From Geosiphon pyriformis (lineage: Eukaryota; Glomeromycota; Glomeromycetes; Archaeosporales; Geosiphonaceae): a stretch of DNA of 64,000 bases. Under the pieces are notes generated by a model that saw only the letters and a list, made by a program, of their open reading frames with translations, searched no databases and was not told the DNA's origin. Shown here piece by piece: positions 1 through 9,542 of this stretch (its first letter is position 1; the number at the start of each line of letters is the position of its first letter). A program made the position numbers and the translations under genes. The stretch spans positions 250,420 through 314,419 of the forward strand of contig JAAOMT010000070.1 in assembly GCA_016748015.1 (NCBI GenBank), written 5' to 3'.

Positions 1-1260
1 AATTTTTCTATCTGCTTTTCTATCATCTTCCTAATAGATGCCTCCTCAGCCAATTTTGATTCAAACATCTTGGATTTTTGATATTCTTTCTTAACCAAAG
101 ATAAATACTTAAGAACATTCATAGACCTCCTACTATTTTGAACTATTTCCATCACCACGATAGCTTTGTCAGCATCTAAAGATGACCACTTCTCAATGAA
201 ACAATTATAACCAAGAATATTACCTGTGCTCAAACATTTAACTACTTTAGCAATTAACAGTTCCAATCCCAAAAACTTAGATAAATATTTGTTCTTTGAA
301 CACTGAAACTTACTGAACCAATGTTTTGCAAAAATTTTATCAGCTGCACCAACCACCACTTTTTCCAAAACTGCTCATATAGTATCTACATTACCCTAAA
401 TTTTGGCATCAGAGAACATGGTCTTTATTACTGAAAGTTTGACAAAAAAGTATTCCTTAAATTTCAACCACTTAGCATCATCTGCATTTTTGATCTTGAA
501 CTTCCAACAATCTTTATTAGTCTGTTTGTGCAAGCTATTCAAACAAACATCTAATAGCCCACTTAAGCCAACTAAGACCAATACAGCATTGTAGTCAGTG
601 TTAAAAAAACTAGAAACAAAGCAGACCTGATGACCAGTAACAGCAGACAACAAGGTTTTACTGACAAAAATATAATCAATAGTTTTCTCAGACCCTTGAA
701 AGTTGTACCATGTGGAAGCCTTTACTAGACAATGACCTGCAAATGAATTGACTAAACTCAGATCTGAACAGAACTTGAAGCTTGCACTTCTCCCAGACCC
801 ATTCTCATTAAAGTCTCCACCCAAAACCACAAAAGTGCTGGAGTTGACAGCCTTTGCAATAAGAGAGTTCACAGCTAAAGCTTGACTAAATCTTGTTTTA
901 GGAAAGACACCAGTATACAGTTCCAGAATTGTAACCAAAAGTTTGTCCTTAAATAAAAGCTGCACTAAAATAACTCAACCAGAGACCTCTTCAACTTTAG
1001 ACACATGATGAGCAAGAGAATTGTTTATAATTACAGCCATCTTAGCACCAAAAAACCCCTTATCCAAACCAGTTATAAAAACACACACTTTTAAACTTAT
1101 TGGCTATCTATGATTTGACACTAGACCACAATTTAATTTCCATCATGAAAGACACCATACAACCAGAACTTACATGCCAATAGACCACATCATTCTGCTT
1201 TGTAGAAACATTAATACCATGAATATTGCATGTAGCAAATTTCCAAACCAAATTATTCAT
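1..1260 (-). pseudogene. LINE-A ORF2, endonuclease part (broken)
   Basis: N-terminal part of ORF2, which encodes the apurinic/apyrimidinic-type endonuclease that nicks target DNA for target-primed reverse transcription. The ATG (1260-1258) begins MNNLVWKFATCNI, as in the other copies. The best open stretch (965-396) shows the conserved GGDFNE and KTIDYIFVS motifs; the later Asp-His pair is Asp-Tyr here (NTDYNAV), a CAT-to-TAT change that removes a catalytic His. The frame shifts at least once between 1260 and 965. Reverse transcriptase is outside the window. It cannot make an active enzyme. Confidence 0.82.
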
Positions 1261-2905
1261 TAAGATAGAGGGGGAGCTAATAAACTCAAATTAGAACACA
1301 AAGAGTTCAATCTTACTAAAACTAAACTGACTAAAATATCCAGAACCATTATTTTTAATTCCAGACCATCCATCTTGGTGGTAAAAACCTTCAAACTACT
1401 CAAACTGAATTCAGGAGCAATATTTTTGACCACCAGAGAGGAAATAGAAGAAGACACCATCACATTATCCACAGCCATGTCTGAATTCAAAGCTAAATTC
1501 AAGGGAACAGCAACAACAAGAGGGGAAACACAAGATATAGATAACATTGGCACCAATTCCACAAAACTTAGTTTCTTCAAAATTACAGAAACTTGATCTG
1601 ATAAAAGCTCTAAGAAGTACTCCAAAGAAGCCAAGCGATCAGTCAAACAAGAATCACCAAGAGAATTAGAAGCCATTAAAAAGAGTTTTACACCCAGAAA
1701 TGAACCAGCACTAGATAAAACTAATAATACCCCATGAGAAGAAAAGCCACCTGCAATCTGAGCCCAAGTTTTTTCACCAAAAAACACTGGATAGACAATA
1801 GAAGTCTGTTTCCTTTTATAAATATCAACTAGACAAATCTGATCTTAAAAAGACACCACTCACTTATGACAAACTCCAGAATTCTCACCAACTGAATACA
1901 TATTAGAAATATGACCAAATTGTTTACACTTGGCACAACAAGCCAAAAAAAGACCAGTTCAGTACAAATTTACACTTTTATAAATTAAAACAGAACCAAT
2001 AACAGCCAATTTGGATGCTTCATTAGCAAAACACATTATTGCACATCTATCACATACATATGAGCTGGAATTATGGCCAATGAAGCAAGTTTTTTTACCA
2101 TATAATTCTATCAAACCAGAAAGATCATGTCCTATAGTTCTAACTGGAAGAGTATAAAGCAAAGCCCAATGCTGATCTCTGAATACTCATATTTGTTTAT
2201 TACCAATGGCTTTTGCCACACAAACAGAATTTTTTTCCAAGAAAACAGACCATTTAGCTGTGACCAAATTAGCTATCTCAAATGATTCATACTCCACCAA
2301 AGCTTTTTGTCACAAACCAATCAATTGTATCTTGATTGATACAATCTTCTTAAACTTAGAAAAAACAGATTTCACAGTTGATTTGAGAAGATCAATTGAG
2401 ATTTTCTTGACAATCACTTTCCAATCTGATTGGCTGTTAATCTTTCTAAGATTATCATTAACAAGAATTTTTTCACAGACTGCCAATTCCTTTGCCTTAT
2501 TCAGACTAAATTCAGATGTAAATAACAACTTAATAATTTCAAAAATTTTTGAAGAAGTGGAAATCCCCCCAAAACCATCAATTCAATAAAAAATTTTCTT
2601 GATTGCAATTAACTTATCACTATTTGTTTTTCCAGACACAGCAGACAATTCAACATCCAAAATGAACAATTTAATTGGTTCGAAGCTATGTTTCTTTAGG
2701 ACATGTAATTTGGCAGACAGAAGCTAATTGGATCCAACAAATTTAGGTGCCAAGAGCACCAACTCAGTATTATTATTATTCATATGTTTGAATAAAAACT
2801 GCTTTGGTGGGTTGCTCAGCACATACATCCACATGCAAGTTTTTTTCAGTATTGTTTTATCCATATTATCATTCTCACCTGATTCTGCATAACTGGTTTC
2901 TTTGG
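1260..2905 (-). pseudogene. LINE-A ORF1, main part (RRM plus zinc knuckle, broken)
   Basis: RNA-binding ORF1 protein of LINE-A, lacking its first ~100 codons, which lie at 13062-12762. The piece near 2528-2310 matches the RRM-like segment of LINE-D ORF1 (KILVNDNLRKINSQSD, then the FSKFKKIVSIKIQLIG helix-strand). At about 1915-1950 the knuckle reads C-x2-C-x4-H-x4-Y: its last Cys has become Tyr (TGT to TAT). The C-terminal Ser/Leu-rich segment is open from 1787 to 1260. Its stop TAA at 1262-1260 replaces a CAA Gln of sibling copies, one codon before their ATGA junction with ORF2. Confidence 0.8.
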
Positions 2906-3107
2906 TGTTACCAGACAAAATTAGAGATATTATTTAGCATAAAATTATCTTATAATTCCTATCATTAATTAACATCGTTTCAAATTATTACTTATTACAT
3001 TAGCAAAAATGTCCAAAATTATTATTTAATTAATAACCCAAATTGTACACAACACAAATGTAACCTAATTGCGATGATCAATCATGCAATACCCTGAACT
3101 ATGTAAC

Positions 3108-3227
3108 ATTCAAAAGTTTGCCGAAATTTATAGAAATTCACCAAAATAATTGATAGTTTACCGAAATATCTAATAATTCACAGAAATAACTTGTAGTTTG
3201 CTGAAATGTATCTTTAGTTTAGTGAAA
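3108..3227 (+). promoter_or_regulatory. Six-unit 20-bp direct-repeat array in the Gypsy-1 U3
   Basis: The core CCGAAA (or a transition variant) recurs at 3121, 3141, 3161, 3181, 3201 and about 3222, so with a 20-bp period, preceded each time by AGTTTG, ATTCA or similar. The same array at the same spacing is in the 3' LTR (12003, 12023, 12043, 12063, 12083, 12103). Its place 50-160 bp upstream of the TATA box suggests an upstream activating array read by one face of the helix; the binding factor is unknown. Confidence 0.7.
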
Positions 3228-3278
3228 TTGTAGAAAATAGCAAAGTTCAAGTTCATAGAATAGTGTTATGACAAGTTG

Positions 3279-3286
3279 TATAAAAG
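3279..3286 (+). promoter_or_regulatory. TATA box of the Gypsy-1 5' LTR
   Basis: TATAAAAG, identical in the 3' LTR (12161-12168), downstream of the 20-bp repeat array. Transcription would start roughly 3310, leaving about 570 nt of R/U5 before the LTR end. The start is inferred, not seen. Confidence 0.6.
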
Positions 3287-3878
3287 AAGAGCTTCTCTCT
3301 TTGAGAAATGTATCTTACTTTAGATTTAACAATTAGAATCATCCTTTACACACAAAAACGAAATAAATATCAAATAATTCGAAAAATCAAATCCTGAATT
3401 ATTTCACTTTTGAAATTAACTAATTCCTACTAAACAGTTTGAAATTGATTAGCTACCAATTTCAGTAAACTGTTAGTGACTCCAGGCCTGGATAGAAAAC
3501 ATTTCCTTTGACAGAAATTCTATTTCTTTTACATTTCTTTTATTTTTCTTTTATTTTCTTATTACAATCATTAGGGTAGTCTACAGACAAGATTCCTGTA
3601 AAAGAGTTGACTTTCACAGCAAAGTAACTACACATTTTTAGTGAGCTTCCAGATGAGCAATTCCTGGGAAAGAGTTGACATTTACTACAATGTAACTACA
3701 TAAAAGCAACTGGCAAGGAATTGACCATTCCATTCATAAGTCCAGCAGCTCAAATTATAGGAGATAATTTGAGAATAAATTCAGTTATTGAAGGTTTAAA
3801 CACTTCTCATAATCGTAAATTAACAGCATTACAATAAACATACAAGAGCTAAGAAGAGACCAAAAACCTCCAGTAACA

Positions 3879-3898
3879 TTTGGTGCTCTTCCACGGAA
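3879..3898 (+). promoter_or_regulatory. Primer-binding site of Gypsy-1
   Basis: TT followed by TGGTGCTCTTCC directly after the LTR end. TGG at the start fits pairing with a tRNA CCA tail. The same TTTGGTGCTC follows the LTRs of the 13.5-kb element and Gypsy-2. A nearly perfect complement lies inside the LTR at 3853-3864 (see findings), so self-priming or a U5 hairpin are alternatives. Confidence 0.65.
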
Positions 3899-3923
3899 AC
3901 AACACAGCAAAAACAACTTCAAA

Positions 3924-5417
3924 GTGGCGACCACACCAGACACAACAACTCTAGAGTATTACCAATTAATTTACACCCACTGCAAGCAAAGATTCAACAT
4001 TCCAGACGGAATTAAAATTGTCAAGAAATCAGTATACCAATACATTGAAAACTGCATCAACAATTATTTTTTTGGAAATTACAATATCTCAGAAGTTAGA
4101 AGCAACCTTTACAATAATTTAGCATACTATTCACAGTTGGGAACTGAAGACCTTAACAGTGAAACACTTGCCACTTACTTTCATGAACTTAATTTTAACA
4201 TTTTCAAATACTGTGAAGAAACATATCCAGTGCAGTCTCAATACACTATTGATTTTGAATTGGAAACAGAAACAAGCAACAAAGGCAAAAACAAATTGAA
4301 GCAATACTTAAAAACCACCCCAAATACTCCAACACTACCAAAAACAACTGCCAATTATTTACAAACACCTGAACAAGGAACCAGTTCAAAACTTCCACTT
4401 ACTATCACACCTTTTCCAGCTTCACTTGCACAAACACAAACACCTAATTTACCCTTGAATCAATTTGCAAGACCAGAAGATTTTACATTACTCAGAAGTT
4501 CCACCAGACAACAAGAACTCCTTCAAACTAGCTCCAATCTCCTTGATTTTCTAGCTGAAAATCAAAGTGAACACTCTGAGACAGCAGCAAACGAAGAAAA
4601 CAACTCTGAAATAACTGAAGAAGAATCAATAGACAGTGAAAACGAAGAAGATGAAATGACAACATACATCACAAAAATCCCTAAATTCAATGGAGAAGAT
4701 ATTGAGACCAGTCCCCAAGAATGGCTTGACCAAGTTACTAAAGCTGGAGATGCAAATGGATGGAATTCTGCCAGAATGTTAAGAACAATTCCCTATTTTC
4801 TCAAAGGAACAGCAGGAGAATGGTTTAAAAACTTGGCTGCTCCATTCAATGATTAGAACGCTTTCAAAGCAGCCTTCCTTGAACAGTTTACCGACAATAA
4901 TACCTCTATCACCCTTCATAATCATTTTCGAAATATCAAACAAGAACCCTCCAAATCTGTTATGACTTATATTGGGAAATTCAACAAACTTCTTAGACAA
5001 ATTCACCAACTTGAAACAAACAATTATTATTTCAATGCTCAAATCTTGGATCAATTTATCACTGGTCTAAAAGATAAACTAATTAAAAAGGTTTACCCAC
5101 ATGCACCAGAAGATTTAAACTCTGCCATACAGCATGCGAAAAGATATGAAATGGCCATGGAAGAGACCAATTGCACAAAATTTGTAAATTTGGCAATTGG
5201 AAAAACCAGCTCAGCAGCTGAGGAAAAAATTAACCAACTTACAAAGAAGGTTGAAAACTATTTCACCAATCAACAACAACAGCAACCCCAAAGATATCAA
5301 CCACTCCAAAGACAAAATCAAAATAATTTTGCACCACTTTCCAATAACCAGCCTCAAAATTGCCATTACTGTGGAATCTCTGGCCACTGGAAAAGAGATT
5401 GCAGAAAGCTACAATGA
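3924..5417 (+). pseudogene. gag: Gypsy-1 gag (one internal amber stop)
   Basis: Structural polyprotein that packages the element RNA. The frame opens at a GTG (3924) in the context AAAGTGGC, shared by two related copies; no ATG lies upstream, and the first in-frame ATG is near 4654, just before the capsid-like core. The core (roughly 4670-5180) has the retrotransposon-gag pattern IPKFNGED...EWLDQV...LRTIPYFLKGTAGEWF. A TAG at 4854 replaces what is probably Trp (PFND-stop-NAFKAAFLEQF). A Gln-rich segment leads to a CCHC knuckle CHYCGISGHWKRDC (about 5361-5402) for RNA binding. The TGA at 5415 may be an old gag stop or a decayed Arg codon, since the same frame continues into protease. Confidence 0.88.
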
Positions 5418-7076
5418 GACCAACAAAATAGGAGTAATTAACATTACCCTCCACCACAGCAATCTTATTATCAACCACTACCATCAGCTTACTATCCACC
5501 AAAACTCCAATACCAAAATAACTATTATCAGCCTGCCCCACAGCCAATCCAACAGCAATACCAGCAACCGCTCACACAACATTATCAAGTACCTGCTCGA
5601 AGACTGCTTACACAGAATCAATTCACACCACAAAATTGATACCAAGTAAACAACAATAGAATCAGTTCGAATAACCAATTGGTTCCTCAAAATTCTACTC
5701 AACCAAGACCCAACCACTACTACACTCAACCCAGTTATTTAACAATGCCAGAAGAACAGAATTTTCATCATACTGCACCCTCGGAAGGTAGAGCTGCAGC
5801 ATAACAACAAAACCCTTCCTATACTCTTACCACAATCCCACCAGCCAGAATTGCTGAAAATGCCAACCTTTCAGATATATTTCCTTTTGAGTTCGAAGCA
5901 AATGAGTTATCATCCCTGCTTAGCAATGCAGCTGCCAATGAACAAAAAGCAATCACGGCTATGTACACTGAAGCAGAAGTCAAAGGAAAGACAATTCGCT
6001 TGATCCTAGACAGTGGATCCACTGGAAGCATTATCACCTACCAGTTAATACAACAGTTGAAGAGAAATGTCGACCAACCAGCTCAAACAGTAATCGTCAC
6101 TGTTGATGGCATGAAAAAGACCCCAGTAGGAGAAATTGACAATTTTCCATTCACTTTTGATGGAATCACCATTCCAGTCAAAGTTCTTGTAATGGATGCA
6201 CCTCAGTACCAAGCTCTCGTTGGAAATGATTGGCTTCAAAAAGCCAATGCTAATCTGAATTGGGAAACACAAGAGTTAACAATCTCCTACCAAGAACAAC
6301 ACGCCCAGGTATCTGCCACTTGTAATACATTCAACAAACACTCTGAAAAAGCCCCAGCTTTTGAATTCGAACCAGAAAAGGAAAAACCTCTCATTGAAAC
6401 ATTCATGGCTCTTGGATCAATGTTCAACTGGGCCGATGAAACAGAACAAGAACATTTTACCCCACACTCTGAACCCGAAATCTCTAGATGGAATATCCCT
6501 TACTCAAAACCTGAACTAAGAAAACAATGCCCTTATATTCCCCTTAAATGTAAGAACTGCCACAAGAAACTATTGTCAATGGGAGCCTGCATTTCACCTG
6601 AAGAAGAATATGAAAATCATACTTGTTATTACTGCAAGGCTTGCCACAGAGAACAATGGGGCCATCTAATAAAAAGGAGTGGAAAATGGGACAACACCCC
6701 TTGTTTGACTTGTGGAGATATGCTACTGGAAGAATGCAATTGGATTGATGTAGCCATAAGAGAAGGAGTCTGTGATCAGACCTGCCAATATGCTTTATCA
6801 ATTTCAGAAAAAGTAAAAAGAGGAACATCCTTTAATGCAGCATACAACAGTGCTCTCAACAAACTTTATCACTACCTCCATGATGCTGAGATGATTTTCG
6901 ACCTAGCAATGGCATTAATTAATAGAGCTACCAAAGAAGATGTTCACCAAATGAAGGAAGCAGAATACATTGAATACACCATGAAATTAGCTGGATTTGA
7001 TTACGAAGACAAAGTAGAAGTCTACCACCAAATTGCAAGTCATACCTACCCAACTCAAGAAGCTCAAATTCAATGA
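5418..7076 (+). pseudogene. pol: Gypsy-1 gag-pol linker, aspartic protease and Cys-rich segment
   Basis: Continues the gag frame. A Pro/Gln/Tyr-rich linker (5418-5960, stops at 5439, 5637 and 5802) leads to a retropepsin-like protease: residues VKGKTIRLILDSGSTGSIIT from about 5985 carry the catalytic Asp-Ser-Gly, and ALVGNDWLQKANANLNW (about 6210-6265) is the usual C-terminal flank. The protease would cut the polyprotein in the particle. From about 6520 the chain is Cys-rich (CKNC, CYYCKAC, CLTC, CDQTC), suggesting zinc ribbons, then a helical stretch to TGA 7074. The 371-residue part from 5961 is open. I do not recognise the Cys-rich part as a named family. Confidence 0.85.
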
Positions 7077-7085
7077 TTAGAGCAA

Positions 7086-8345
7086 ATGAACATTAGGCTA
7101 TGTGAAAAATGCATTATGCCTTGCAATGAACAGTGGTGTCCTGAATGCTATGCTCTTAGTATTTTCTTGCCCAGTGAAAATGATGAAAACAAAATTGAAT
7201 TTGGAGAACTTAAAGCAATGGAAGAAATTGAAACAATATCTATCTACCTTATCAAAAATCAGCCTGCCTTACAACTTAAATACTTCAACAACAATGGACA
7301 AGGAATAAAACCCGAAAAAGCACATAAAATTGATGCTAAATATGACCTAAAATATCCAGGCAAGGATACTCTTGTTCTCAAACCCAAATCTCTCACAAAA
7401 ATCAATCTTAAAATTGCACTCGAAATCCTACCAGGAGCAATGGTTCAAATTATCTTCCAGTCCTCTCTGGCAAGCAAAGGAATCAATGTCAAAGGAGGAA
7501 TAATTGATGCTGGATATACTGGAGACATTACAGTGATGCTTCAAAATGAAACTGACAAACCATTCAAGATCGAACATGCTGAAAAAATTGTCCAAGCTAT
7601 TTATCTACTCTTAATCAACATTTCAGGTTTGCAACTAGTCAATCAAAGAGAACAATTAGGAAAAAGTGATAGAGGAACCCAAAGTTTTGGTTCAACTGGA
7701 CGATTCACAGTTCCAGTTAACATAACTTTTAACACACAGAACAAATCCCACCAGATTCTCAGACTTCTACAACCGATTACCATCTCACCCTTTGGAGAAC
7801 ATCCAGAAATCTACACCTGCCCAAAGCCAACAACCACACAACAAAATTTTGAGTTCAATGAACAAGTCTGCTTGGAACATAATATTTTGATCCCAAACAT
7901 TTATATTCCAGAAGGAACAAAGAAAATACAAGTTACTTTTTACAACCCCAATAATTACCCCATAATTTTATTAAATAATTTAGAAATTGGAGTTATTTAC
8001 AGTAATATATTTCAACAAGAATTACCCCAAACAGTTCCCAATTTCTCTGAAATTATTGGACATTCACTACCAAAAATCAACCCAAACCCCAGCTCCGAAA
8101 ACTACCATGTTGTCATGGAAAAACTATCTCAAATCAACATGGGACAACTTGAACCACAACAACAGACCCAACTCAAAAAGCTAATTGCAGAATTTGCCGA
8201 TATCTTCGCTGAAAACAACAATGACTTAGGAAAAACCAATTTGGTCCAACACCAAATTTATACAGAAGATGCCAAACCAAGAAGACAACAAGCATATCGA
8301 GTTGCTCCAGAAAGCCACCAATTCATCCGAGAAAAAGTACAATGA
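7086..8345 (+). pseudogene. pol: Gypsy-1 pol: Cys pairs, dUTPase domain and RT linker
   Basis: Open 419-residue stretch of the gag-pol frame. After CEKC and CPEC pairs, residues from about 7327 to 7707 form a trimeric-type dUTPase: KYDLKYP (motif 1), SSLASKG (motif 2, whose usual leading Arg is Gln, a CGA-to-CAA change), GGIIDAGYTGDI (motif 3 with catalytic Asp), KIVQAIY (motif 4) and RGTQSFGSTGRF (motif 5). Such an enzyme hydrolyses dUTP to dUMP and limits uracil in cDNA. The rest is a beta-rich linker and the pre-RT segment (QTQLKKLIAEFADIFAENNNDLG). The dUTPase between protease and RT is also present in Gypsy-2. Motifs are nearly complete, but the polyprotein is interrupted on both sides. 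Confidence 0.88.
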
Positions 8346-9080
8346 ATGCTTAACAATGGGCTCATTCAACCCTCCATGAGTCCTTGGACTTCATCTGTAG
8401 TGCTAGTTAAAAAAAAAAATGGAAAGATCCGATTTTGTGTTGATTATTGACAACTCAACAGTATTACAATTAGAGATGCCTACCCCCTTCCCTGGATTGA
8501 TAACATGTTAGATGCCCTTGGAAAATCCAAATACTTTTCAACACTAGATTTAGAAAGTGATTACTGGCAAGTTGCTATGAATCCCAAAGATCGCCCCAAA
8601 ACAGCATTTACCACCCAAGACGGAAATTATGAGTTCAATGTAATGCCTTTTGGATTATGTAATGCACCAGCAACATTTCAGAGATTAATGGATGTTGTGT
8701 ACCAAGGACTTCTTTGGAAATCAGTAGTTGTTTATCTTGATGATACTGATGTTTATTTTCTATCATTCGAATTACACTTAAAACACCTGCAAGAAGTTTT
8801 TCAATGATTATGAAAAGCAGGACTAAAACTCAATATCAAAAAATGCTATTTTGAAAAAACAAGCCTGGCCTTCCTTGGTCATATTGTTAGTAAAGATGGA
8901 ATTAAACCAGATCCTGGAAAAATCAGCGTTGTCAAAAACTTCAAAACTCTTCGAAACACTACAGAACTAAGAGAATTCATAGGATTAGCATCCTACTATT
9001 GGAAGTTTATCAAAGGATTTTCGGAAATTGCAAAACCCTTCAACCAGCTTACCACCAAAAACGTTGAATACAAATGGACT
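8346..9080 (+). pseudogene. pol: Gypsy-1 reverse transcriptase
   Basis: Same frame as gag. It has [19 protein letters not shown]-stop-QLN (TGA 8448 where gypsy RTs have Arg), FSTLDLESDYWQVAM (motif A), PFGLCNAPATFQRLM (motif B) and VVYLDDTDVY, so the catalytic YLDD is intact here, unlike in Gypsy-2 and Gypsy-3. Two TGA codons at 8805 and 8811 sit in the FQRLRKAGLKLN-like position, both explained by CGA to TGA. GLASYYWKFIKGF shows Trp where Arg is usual (CGG to TGG). The connection domain follows. Copies element RNA to cDNA in functional relatives. Confidence 0.92.
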
Positions 9081-9542
9081 ACCGAACACCAAAAAGCTTT
9101 TGAAATTCTCAAGGAAAAACTGACAACAGCTCCAATTCTCATCTACCCGGATTTCAGCAACCAATTTCGACTAGCTACAGATGCTTCATATACTGCCTTT
9201 GGTGTTATCTTATCACAACTAGACAACAATGGAAATGAGTGAATAATTGCTTATGCTAGCAAAACATTAAAACCAGCTGAAAAAAACTATCCTGCCACAG
9301 AACTAGAAACAGCAGCCATAATTTGGGCCCTACACTACTTCAATCTTTATCTTAGGCCTAAAGAATTCAATATTATCACTGATAATATTGGATTCAAATG
9401 GCTTCAGAACAAAAATACTCAGCTGAATGCAAAACAAACCCGATGGACAGAATTTCTAGCAAACTATTAATACATAGTATATCACAAACCAGGAAAACTC
9501 TACACCAATATTGACTGTCTCTTCAGAATAAGACAAGATTAG
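9081..9542 (+). pseudogene. pol: Gypsy-1 RNase H
   Basis: RNase H domain that would degrade the RNA strand of the hybrid. Visible catalytic positions: Asp in LATDASYTAFG, Glu in PATELETAAIIWAL, Asp in IITDNIGFKWL and Asp in TNIDCLFR. Internal stops at 9240 (TGA, where related elements have Arg or Glu-Arg), 9468 (TAA) and 9540 (TAG). It directly follows the RT connection and precedes a short tether leading to integrase. Confidence 0.88.

Larger units (their letters stand above)
1..2905 (-). mobile_element. LINE-A, left part (non-LTR retrotransposon, cut by window start)
   Basis: Minus-strand non-LTR element whose 5' part lies at 12762-13190 beyond an inserted gypsy element. It aligns along its length with LINE-D (33690-40580): ORF1 runs from 2905 to 1260 and ORF2 begins at 1260 and runs off the window start. 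Its 3' end is outside the window. The sequence is strongly decayed, with TAA/TAG/TGA and some small indels. The split is proven by continuity of the ORF1 peptide across the insertion and by the duplicated TTGG. Confidence 0.9.
2906..3878 (+). repeat. Gypsy-1 5' LTR
   Basis: 973 bp, TG...CA termini, direct repeat of 11788-12761. It holds a six-unit 20-bp array (3121-3227), a TATA box (3279-3286), an AATAAA (3361-3366) and a pyrimidine-rich tract near 3525-3565. My hand alignment with the 3' LTR gives about 44 differences, nearly all transitions. Confidence 0.95.

Noticed and set aside
5197-5729. Separate genes on both strands over the gag tail
   Set aside because: These open frames are shadows of the Gln/Asn-rich gag-protease linker; the peptide similarity with Gypsy-2 is only in the gag frame.
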